From the NCBI GenBank assembly GCA_031287285.1, contig JAITTC010000197.1:1-5377 (forward strand): a stretch of DNA of 5,377 nucleotides, written 5' to 3'. Source of the DNA: Christensenellaceae bacterium (GTDB lineage Bacteria > Bacillota > Clostridia > Christensenellales > UBA1750). This document shows positions 1 through 4,043 of this stretch, in pieces. Positions within the stretch are counted from its first letter, which is position 1, and each line of letters starts with the position of its first letter. The position numbers were made by a program, and so were the translations under genes. The notes under the pieces are model-generated. The model was not told the DNA's origin and searched no databases. It worked only from the letters and a program-made list of their open reading frames with translations.

Positions 1-519
1 TCGGTGCAGGCCATCTACGTCCCTGCCGACGATCTGACTGACCCTGCCCCGGCCGCGATCTTCGCCCACCTCGACGCCACCACGGTTCTCTCGCGCCAGG
101 TTGCCGAAATGGGCATCTACCCGGCGGTCAGCCCGCTCGACTCGAGTTCCCGCATCCTTGACCCCATGATCGTCGGGCAGGCGCATTACTCCGTCGCCCT
201 GCGGGTGCAGGAAGCCCTGCAGCGCTATCGCGAATTGCAAGACATCATCGCGATTTTAGGCATGGACGAACTCTCGGAGGAAGACCGCCTAACCGTGCAC
301 CGCGCCAGGCGCATTCAGCGCTTTCTTTCCCAGCCCATGTTCACCGCAGAGATCTTTTCGGGCATCCCAGGCCGCTATGTGAAGGTGGAAGACACCATCG
401 CCTCCTTCAAGGCCATCGTCGACGGCGAGGTCGATGATCTGCCCGAAAACGCCTTCTTCATGGTCGGGGATTTAAGCGAAGCCAAGGAAAAGGCAGCGAA
501 GATGCGGGAGGGCAATTAG
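1..519 (+). CDS. atpD: F1Fo ATP synthase subunit beta, C-terminal part (5' end outside window)
   Basis: This is the C-terminal 172 residues of the catalytic beta subunit of F1, which makes ATP at the membrane from ADP and phosphate using the proton or sodium gradient. The frame is open from base 1, so the gene is cut by the window edge; the full family length is about 460-480 residues. Visible family motifs are VPADDLTDPAP, HLDATTVLSR, GIYPAVSPLDSSSRILDP, the DELSEEDRL segment (the conserved DELSEED loop that contacts gamma) and SQPMFTAEIFSGIPGRYV, followed by the usual tail with LPENAFFMVG. The stop (TAG) is one base before the atpC start, the normal atpD-atpC order. Nothing looks broken. 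The identification is very secure. Confidence 0.98.
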   Translation, partial: SVQAIYVPADDLTDPAPAAIFAHLDATTVLSRQVAEMGIYPAVSPLDSSSRILDPMIVGQAHYSVALRVQEALQRYRELQDIIAILGMDELSEEDRLTVHRARRIQRFLSQPMFTAEIFSGIPGRYVKVEDTIASFKAIVDGEVDDLPENAFFMVGDLSEAKEKAAKMREGN

Positions 520-520
520 C

Positions 521-937
521 ATGCCCGGCACCTTTCATCTAACGGTTTTAACGCCGAAGCACAGCTTCTTCGACGACGACGCAAAGCAGATCATCATCGA
601 GGCGGAGGACGGCCAGATCGGCATCCTCCCCGGCCATCAGCCGATGGTCGTCTCGATGGTCGAAGGCCTCTTGCGCATTCAGCGCAAGGATGGAACCTGG
701 CATGAGGCCGCGGTTTCCTCGGGCTTTGCCACCGTCTTGCAAGACGAAATTGACGTGCTGCTGCAAACCGCCGAGTGGGCCGAAAACATCGACGCGGCCA
801 GGGCGCGCGAAGCCATTCGCGTGGCAAACGAGTCCCTTCGCCAGCAGAAGAGCATCCAGGAATACCACATGGCAAGGACCATGCTGGCCCGTGCCATGGT
901 GCGCCTGCGCATCACCAGCCGCGTGAACCACGATTAG
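521..937 (+). CDS. atpC: F1Fo ATP synthase subunit epsilon
   Basis: The epsilon subunit is part of the central stalk of F1 and couples rotation to catalysis; its C-terminal helices can inhibit ATP hydrolysis. The product is 138 residues, normal for the family. Residues 1-86 fit the N-terminal beta-sandwich (FHLTVLTPKHSFFDDDAKQI, then EDGQIGILPGHQPMV, then SSGFATV), and residues 87-138 fit the two-helix C-terminal domain (AEWAENIDAARAREA). The ATG is preceded by GGAGG at 507-511, nine bases away and inside the atpD end, so the two genes are co-translated. A strong terminator follows 38 bases after the stop, making this the last gene of the atp operon. The last 29 codons are also present a second time downstream as a non-functional copy (1106-1194). 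Confidence 0.97.
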   Translation: MPGTFHLTVLTPKHSFFDDDAKQIIIEAEDGQIGILPGHQPMVVSMVEGLLRIQRKDGTWHEAAVSSGFATVLQDEIDVLLQTAEWAENIDAARAREAIRVANESLRQQKSIQEYHMARTMLARAMVRLRITSRVNHD

Positions 938-975
938 CCCAAAAGCACAGGGTAAGCCGAGCGAACTCAAGCCAA

Positions 976-1009
976 AAGCGGCGCGAAAACCCTTCGCGCC
1001 GCTTCTTTT
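976..1009 (+). terminator. Intrinsic terminator of the atp operon (copy 1)
   Basis: A perfect 12-bp stem AAGCGGCGCGAA (976-987) pairs with TTCGCGCCGCTT (993-1004) around a 5-base loop, followed by C and a run of five Ts. This is a classic rho-independent terminator for atpC. On the minus strand the stem is followed by TTTTGG, so it could work weakly in both directions. It lies inside the tandem duplication and exists a second time 258 bases downstream. Confidence 0.93.
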
Positions 1010-1020
1010 TGGGCCATTCC

Positions 1021-1105
1021 CTAGCCCACGATCTCGTCTATGCCATATTCACCGCTTTGAATCGCCTTAGACCGAATCTTGGCCGCAATTTCGGGCGTTT
1101 TGCCC
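1021..1105 (-). pseudogene. 3' remnant of the flavodoxin gene
   Basis: Read on the minus strand this gives the last 27 residues and TAG stop of the flavodoxin-like protein encoded at 1279-1674. It ends GEYGIDEIVG where the intact gene ends GEYGIDGILG. The rest of the gene is missing: upstream the sequence switches at about 1105/1106 into a copy of the atpC end. It has no start or ribosome binding site of its own and is a by-product of the tandem duplication. Confidence 0.9.
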
Positions 1106-1194
1106 AGAGCATCCAGGAACACCACATGGCAAGAACCATGCCGGCCCGTGCCATGGTGCGCCTGCGCATCACCAGCCGCGTGAACCATGACTAG
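1106..1194 (+). pseudogene. 3' remnant of atpC
   Basis: This is a second copy of the last 28 codons plus stop of atpC. The frame and stop are kept. Compared with the intact gene there are two amino-acid changes (Tyr to His and Leu to Pro) and three silent changes. It has no start region and lies beyond the atp terminator, so it is not expected to be expressed. Confidence 0.9.
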
Positions 1195-1233
1195 CCCCAA
1201 AAGCACAAGGCAAGCCGAGCGAACTCAAGCCAA

Positions 1234-1268
1234 AAGCGGCGCGAAAACCCTTCGCGCCGCTTCTTTTT
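1234..1268. terminator. Intrinsic terminator, duplicated copy 2, between convergent genes
   Basis: The hairpin is identical to copy 1: stem 1234-1245 with 1251-1262, then C and TTTTT on the plus strand. On the minus strand it starts 11 bases after the flavodoxin stop codon and its stem is followed by TTTTGGCTT. It therefore most likely serves as the flavodoxin gene's own terminator, with a weaker U-tract in that direction, and as a backup for the atp operon. Confidence 0.85.
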
Positions 1269-1278
1269 GGGCCATCCC

Positions 1279-1674
1279 CTAGCCCAGAATTCCGTCTATA
1301 CCGTATTCACCGCTTTGAATCGCCTTAGACCGAATCTTGACCGCGATTTCAGGCGCTTTGCCCAAAAGCCGCTTGCAGCCCGAAACGCAGCCGCGCAGGC
1401 CGAGCCTCCCGCAGGTCACTGCCAGCCGATAGGTCTGAATTCCAGGGCCGAAGCGCTTCAGATACAGCGTCATGGGCTCCGGCAGGTTAAAGGCCCAGAC
1501 GGGGCACATCAAAATCACCCGCTCGAAGCCTGCAGGATCGAGCTCTGTGCTGATTTCATGCGCCTTTTCATCGAAGTGAATCTCATCCAGCTCGCAGGCA
1601 AGCGCTTTCTGCGCCCTTTCGGCCAATTTCCTCGTGTTGCCGGTCTTAGAGTAGAAGACGATCAGCGTTTTCAA
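1279..1674 (-). CDS. Flavodoxin-like FMN-binding protein
   Basis: This is a small flavodoxin-fold protein of 131 residues, expected to bind FMN and act in the cytoplasm as an electron carrier or small reductase; the partner is unknown. Right at the N-terminus is the phosphate-binding loop after the first strand, FYSKTGNT (residues 7-14), followed by a helix. The segment CPVWAFNLPEPM (57-68) matches the loop after the third strand. The C-terminal half has four cysteines (residues 88-100 hold three), not a recognised metal motif. I chose the TTG at 1672-1674 as start because GAAGGAG (1684-1690) sits nine bases upstream and the protein then begins MKTLIVFYSKTG, typical of the family. An in-frame TTG at 1710 would add 12 charged residues and lacks a good ribosome site. 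The gene is convergent with atpC, and its 3' end is duplicated. Confidence 0.85.
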   Translation of the reverse strand: MKTLIVFYSKTGNTRKLAERAQKALACELDEIHFDEKAHEISTELDPAGFERVILMCPVWAFNLPEPMTLYLKRFGPGIQTYRLAVTCGRLGLRGCVSGCKRLLGKAPEIAVKIRSKAIQSGEYGIDGILG

Positions 1675-1683
1675 ACCCGTTCG

Positions 1684-1690
1684 CTCCTTC
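1684..1690 (-). promoter_or_regulatory. Ribosome binding site deciding the TTG start of the flavodoxin gene
   Basis: The minus strand reads GAAGGAG, nine bases before TTG at 1674. Immediately upstream is a small hairpin (GCGGC 1692-1696 pairing with GCCGC 1702-1706, 5-base loop), which might influence access to the site but is too small to call a regulator. No convincing -35/-10 pair was found between this site and the repeat array. Confidence 0.75.
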
Positions 1691-1789
1691 CGCGGCGTTT
1701 TGCCGCTCAATGATTCCAGGCATCGGCGTTAACCCGCCTTACTCGCATGGGGGAACGGCTCCAGCCATCCGCAGGCACAGCCTTTCCTC

Positions 1790-1832
1790 CGTCATTGCGA
1801 TTGCTTCGTCACTTACGCTTCTCGCAATGACG
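1790..1832. repeat. Palindrome copy A, short form
   Basis: A 43-bp element: arms CGTCATTGCGA (1790-1800) and TCGCAATGACG (1822-1832) around 21 bases. The left inner arm and central loop of the full element are absent. Confidence 0.9.
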
Positions 1833-1875
1833 AAGCGGAAGCGCGACCTTTTCCTCGCCGTCACCCCTCTTCTCC

Positions 1876-1979
1876 CGTCATTGCGAGTGGCAACGAAGCA
1901 ATCCAGCGTCCTCCTTTTTCAAGAAGCCTTTCCGCGTATCTGCTGGATTGCCACGTCGCATACGCTCCTCGCAATGACG
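1876..1979. repeat. Palindrome copy B, full length, type I loop
   Basis: A 104-bp element with perfect 12-bp outer arms. The right inner arm carries the variant GGATTGCCACGTCGC in place of GGATTGCTTCGTCGC. Together with its preceding spacer (from 1847) it is nearly identical to copy E. Confidence 0.92.
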
Positions 1980-1999
1980 AGGGAGCACGGCCTTTTCCT

Positions 2000-2039
2000 C
2001 GTCACCAGCCCTCTTTCTCCGTCACCGACCCTCTTCTCC
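2000..2039. repeat. Two 20-bp iterations before copy C
   Basis: CGTCACC begins at 2000 and 2020, and the palindrome itself begins at 2040, an exact 20-base register. Consensus over all iterations is CGTCACCRGCCCTCTTYCTC. Confidence 0.85.
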
Positions 2040-2154
2040 CGCCATTGCGAGCGGCAGCGAAGCAATCCAGCGTCCTCCTTTTCGCTCAGGCATGCCCTTC
2101 CCTTTCCCGAGGCCCCTCTGGATCGCTTCGTCGTTTACGCTCCTCGCCATGGCG
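2040..2154. repeat. Palindrome copy C, type II loop
   Basis: A 115-bp element with outer arms CGCCATTGCGAG and CTCGCCATGGCG. Its central segment contains CAGGCATGCCCTT, shared with copy G but not with B, D, E or H. Confidence 0.9.
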
Positions 2155-2177
2155 AAAGCGAAGCACGGCCTTTTCCT

Positions 2178-2217
2178 CGTCACCAGCTCTCTTTCTCCGT
2201 CACCGGCCCTCTTCCCT
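2178..2217. repeat. Two 20-bp iterations before copy D
   Basis: CGTCACC begins at 2178 and 2198 and the palindrome at 2218, the same exact 20-base register. Confidence 0.85.
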
Positions 2218-2321
2218 CGTCATTGCGAGTGGCAGCGAAGCAATCCAGCGTCCTCCTTTTCGAAAAAGCCTTTCCGCGTATCTGCTGGATTGCTTCGTCG
2301 CTTATGCTCCTCGCAATGACG
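2218..2321. repeat. Palindrome copy D, full length, type I loop
   Basis: A 104-bp element with perfect outer arms; the central loop has CGAAAAAGCC where B, E and H have CAAGAAGCC. It shares a TTATGCTCC right-arm variant with copy E. Confidence 0.92.
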
Positions 2322-2362
2322 AGGGGAGCACGGCCTTTTCCTCGCCGTCACCCTTCTTCTCC

Positions 2363-2466
2363 CGTCATTGCGAGTGGCAACGAAGCAATCCAGCGTCCTC
2401 CTTTTTCAAGAAGCCTTTCCACGTATCTGCTGGATTGCTTCGTCGCTTATGCTCCTCGCAATGACG
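2363..2466. repeat. Palindrome copy E, full length, type I loop
   Basis: A 104-bp element. Left arm, loop and preceding spacer match copy B almost exactly at an offset of 487 bases, while the right arm matches copy D. Confidence 0.92.
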
Positions 2467-2489
2467 AAAGCGAAAGCGTGGTCTTTTTT

Positions 2490-2529
2490 CGCCACCGGCC
2501 CTCTTCCTCCGTCACCAGCTTCCTTCCCT
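2490..2529. repeat. Two 20-bp iterations before copy F
   Basis: CGCCACC at 2490 and CGTCACC at 2510 precede the palindrome at 2530. These are the most diverged iterations of the array but keep the 20-base register. Confidence 0.8.
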
Positions 2530-2572
2530 CGTCATTGCGATTGCTTCGTCGTTTACGCTCCTCGCAATGACG
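2530..2572. repeat. Palindrome copy F, short form
   Basis: A 43-bp element with the same structure as copy A. Its right arm runs directly into copy G with no spacer. Confidence 0.9.
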
Positions 2573-2665
2573 GCGAAGCGATCCAGTGGCCTCCTTTTTG
2601 CGCAGGCATGCCCTTTCCTAAGGCTCCTCTGGATTGCTTCGTCGCTTACGCTTCTCGCAATGACG
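2573..2665. repeat. Palindrome copy G, left-truncated, type II loop
   Basis: This element lacks its own left outer arm and starts at GCGAAGCGATCCAG next to the right arm of copy F. Its loop is the CAGGCATGCCC type seen in copy C, and its right arm is complete (CTCGCAATGACG, ends 2665). Confidence 0.85.
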
Positions 2666-2686
2666 AAGGGAGCACGGCCTTTTCCT

Positions 2687-2726
2687 CGTCACCAGCCCTC
2701 TTTCTCCGTCACCGACCCTCTTCCTT
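2687..2726. repeat. Two 20-bp iterations before copy H
   Basis: CGTCACC begins at 2687 and 2707 and the palindrome at 2727. The spacer is almost identical to the one before copy C. Confidence 0.85.
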
Positions 2727-2830
2727 CGTCATTGCGAGCGGCAGCGAAGCAATCCAGCGTCCTCCTTTTTCAAGAAGCCTTTCCGTGTATCTGCTGGATT
2801 GCCACGTCGCTTACGCTCCTCGCAATGACG
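2727..2830. repeat. Palindrome copy H, full length, type I loop
   Basis: A 104-bp element with perfect outer arms and the GGATTGCCACGTCGC right-arm variant also found in copy B. It is the copy nearest the alr operon, 41 bases beyond the membrane protein stop codon. Confidence 0.92.
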
Positions 2831-2871
2831 AAGGAGAAATGCGGTTGCCCTCGCACGCCCATGTGGGCCTC

Positions 2872-3483
2872 TTACCCTTCCTCGTTTGGCACGCGGCGCC
2901 TGCGGCGGCGCCTGCGGCGCTTCCCTTGCTCGATTTGCTTCATCATCTTGGCATACTGATTCGGGCCGTCCAAATAGCCCAGCGCGAAGGCGGCCGGCAA
3001 GAGCAGGGTCAGCGGCACGAAGATATGGGGCAAAAGGCCGGGCATCACGAACTCCGCAAGGCCCAAATACAAGCCCATCCCAAGGCGCAGCGAGGCTTCG
3101 ATCATCGTCACGTCAGCCCCGGCAAGGCTGAGCGCGCTCACCAGCACAGCCAGCAAAAAGCCCGGGGCGGCCGCGATAAAGGCCCCTAAAATCCCCTTTT
3201 TCACGCTGAAATAGCGGCCCTTTTCCTCCTCGGTCGGTTCCACGCCGCGCGCCTCGCGCTGCTTTTCCATGCTGATCTCATACATCTTGTCTTTCCGGCC
3301 GCGAAGCACGCCAAAATACAGGCCAAAATACAGCCCGGCCAATAAAAGAAGGGCCGAAAGCGCCACCCGCAGCCAAAGCCAAAGGCCCTCATCAAAGGTA
3401 GCCAGGCTCAAAAATAGCGCGATCAGCGAAACCGCCGCCATGCCAAGAAAAACCCCCGCCGTATAACGCCAAAAATCCTTCAT
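2872..3483 (-). CDS. Multi-pass membrane protein of unknown function with poly-arginine tail
   Basis: I do not recognise a named family. The 203-residue product has about five hydrophobic segments: residues 8-29, 35-60, 97-121, 131-148 and 150-171. Between the second and third is a charged loop (61-96) with RGRKDKMYEISMEKQ and TEEEKGRYFSVKKG. There is no cleavable signal peptide; it should sit in the cytoplasmic membrane. The tail after the last segment is basic and includes nine consecutive arginines (189-197) before VPNEEG. The ATG at 3483 is supported by AAAGGA seven bases upstream and by its ATGA overlap with the stop codon of the cyclo-ligase gene, so it is translationally coupled to that gene. 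The reading frame could extend upstream to 3600, but only by reading through the cyclo-ligase gene. It is the last gene of the minus-strand operon; no U-tract terminator follows. Proteins of this general layout (loop rich in K/E, then more helices) are common hypothetical proteins in Clostridia. Confidence 0.85.
   Translation of the reverse strand: MKDFWRYTAGVFLGMAAVSLIALFLSLATFDEGLWLWLRVALSALLLLAGLYFGLYFGVLRGRKDKMYEISMEKQREARGVEPTEEEKGRYFSVKKGILGAFIAAAPGFLLAVLVSALSLAGADVTMIEASLRLGMGLYLGLAEFVMPGLLPHIFVPLTLLLPAAFALGYLDGPNQYAKMMKQIEQGKRRRRRRRRRVPNEEG
2895..2918. repeat. 12-bp tandem repeat encoding the arginine run
   Basis: GGCGCCTGCGGC occurs twice in direct succession on the plus strand. On the minus strand it encodes CGC/AGG arginine codons, so the poly-arginine tail of the membrane protein sits on a length-variable type of DNA repeat (12 bp, four codons per unit). 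Confidence 0.85.
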
Positions 3484-4043
3484 AAACGCTTCCTTTCCGC
3501 GCGAGGACTCGCGCCATCCTCGGTGACGAGGAAATCCATGGGCCTGTCCCATTCCTCGACGGGAATCTCGCCCGCGCCCAGCAGGCAGGCTCCGTAGCAA
3601 ACGCCGGCGCGCAAGGCCCTCGTTTCAGACAGAAAACGGTCGTAGCAGCCCCTGCCATAGCCGAGCCTAGCGCCGTCCCTGCCAAAGCCCAGGCCCGGGC
3701 ATAGGATGAGGTCGATTTCGCCCGGAGGAATCACCCTCCCCCGCGGCTCGGGCACATGGAATGCGCCCTCCGCCAGCGCAGAGTCTGGCGCATGCTCTAA
3801 GGCCTCCATGCGGCCGCCGCGAAGCGCCGGCAAAACCAGCCGCTTTCCGGCTTTAAAGCAGGCCTCAAAAATCGCGAAAAGCGAGGGTTCCGATCGAATC
3901 GCGGCGTAAGCCATCACGGTTTTAGCCGCGCGATAGGCGGGCAGGCTCAAAATGTGCTCCGCAATGCGCGCATCGAGCAGCGACCGGCCTGGAATCGCGC
4001 CCCGCCGCTTCGCAAGCTCGCGGCGCAGCCCCGCCTTATTCAT
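3480..4043 (-). CDS. fau: 5-formyltetrahydrofolate cyclo-ligase
   Basis: This enzyme (also called methenyltetrahydrofolate synthetase; yqgN or ygfA in other genomes) uses ATP to convert 5-formyl-THF to 5,10-methenyl-THF, returning a dead-end folate to one-carbon metabolism in the cytoplasm. The product is 187 residues, a normal length. The key evidence is the family signature CPGLGF (115-120) followed by ARLGYGRGCYDRFL (125-138), the nucleotide/folate-binding glycine-rich loop. Also visible are a basic N-terminus (LRRELAKRR), RLVLPAL (68-74) and the C-terminal RPMDFLVTEDG. The signature is usually GYGGGYYD; here it is GYGRGCYD, a modest departure. I chose the ATG at 4043 because the protein then starts MNKAGLRREL as in relatives; the 8-nt overlap with alr suggests coupling. 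An in-frame ATG at 4175 would add 44 residues that are only a shadow of alr. The stop overlaps the next gene as ATGA. Confidence 0.93.
   Translation of the reverse strand: MNKAGLRRELAKRRGAIPGRSLLDARIAEHILSLPAYRAAKTVMAYAAIRSEPSLFAIFEACFKAGKRLVLPALRGGRMEALEHAPDSALAEGAFHVPEPRGRVIPPGEIDLILCPGLGFGRDGARLGYGRGCYDRFLSETRALRAGVCYGACLLGAGEIPVEEWDRPMDFLVTEDGASPRAERKRL

Larger units (their letters stand above)
849..1105. repeat. Tandem duplication, unit 1 (atpC end + terminator + flavodoxin end)
   Basis: Unit 1 carries the authentic last 29 codons of atpC, the terminator, and a copy of the 3' end of the convergent flavodoxin gene in antisense. It is followed directly by unit 2. By eye the two units differ at about 18 positions plus one inserted C (about 93% identity). 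All but one of the substitutions are transitions. The junction between units reads TTTGCCCAGAGCATCC, joining flavodoxin sequence to atpC sequence with at most one base of shared homology. Confidence 0.93.
1106..1363. repeat. Tandem duplication, unit 2
   Basis: Unit 2 contains the atpC 3' remnant, a second terminator, and the true 3' end of the intact flavodoxin gene. Similarity to unit 1 ends at about 1363, where the flavodoxin gene continues alone. Offset from unit 1 is 257 bases before, and 258 after, an extra C next to the stop codon (GCCCAAAA versus GCCCCAAAA). Confidence 0.93.
1790..2830. repeat. Array of eight palindromic elements with phased spacers
   Basis: This 1.04-kb stretch consists of eight copies of an imperfect palindrome separated by related pyrimidine-rich spacers of 41-63 bases, all in the same orientation; two copies (2530-2665) are fused. 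A full element is 104 bp. The outer arms are CGTCATTGCGAG and CTCGCAATGACG; the inner arms CGAAGCAATCCAGC and GCTGGATTGCTTCG pair with each other, with an asymmetric internal loop and a central loop of about 30 bases. Similar CATTGCGAG...GAAGCAATCC palindromes are known from many bacterial genomes as non-coding repetitive elements of MITE or REP type. No transposase is present here. The long forward reading frames across it are repeat translations, not genes. It separates the end of the minus-strand alr operon from the flavodoxin gene, so any read-through transcript would fold into serial hairpins. Confidence 0.93.

Noticed and set aside
548..970. Minus-strand open frames within atpC
   Set aside because: They are antisense shadows of a conserved gene with GC-rich codons and have no start signals.
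775..1194. An open frame on the plus strand that ends with the atpC C-terminal peptide
   Set aside because: It starts in another frame inside atpC and reaches the duplicated atpC tail only by chance through the terminator. It is not an alternative epsilon subunit.
1021..1206. A 61-codon minus-strand frame containing the flavodoxin tail
   Set aside because: Its upstream half is antisense of the atpC remnant, and the apparent start is accidental. The real content is the flavodoxin remnant only.
1710..2570. A 286-codon open frame on the plus strand across the repeat array
   Set aside because: Its translation is a repeat read-out (peptides like RHCEWQRSNPASS and LLDCFVAYAPRNDE recur). Such peptides are known spurious products of these palindromes. 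There is no ribosome site or domain.
1790..2830. CRISPR array
   Set aside because: The repeats are 43-115 bp imperfect palindromes, and the spacers are homologous to each other instead of unique. No cas genes are present.
1790..2830. Insertion sequence or integron
   Set aside because: No transposase or integrase frame, no target-site duplication that I can identify, and no attC-like gene cassettes between the palindromes.
2368..3189. A 273-codon open frame on the plus strand running from the array into the membrane protein gene
   Set aside because: The first half is repeat translation and the second half is the antisense of a well-supported gene.
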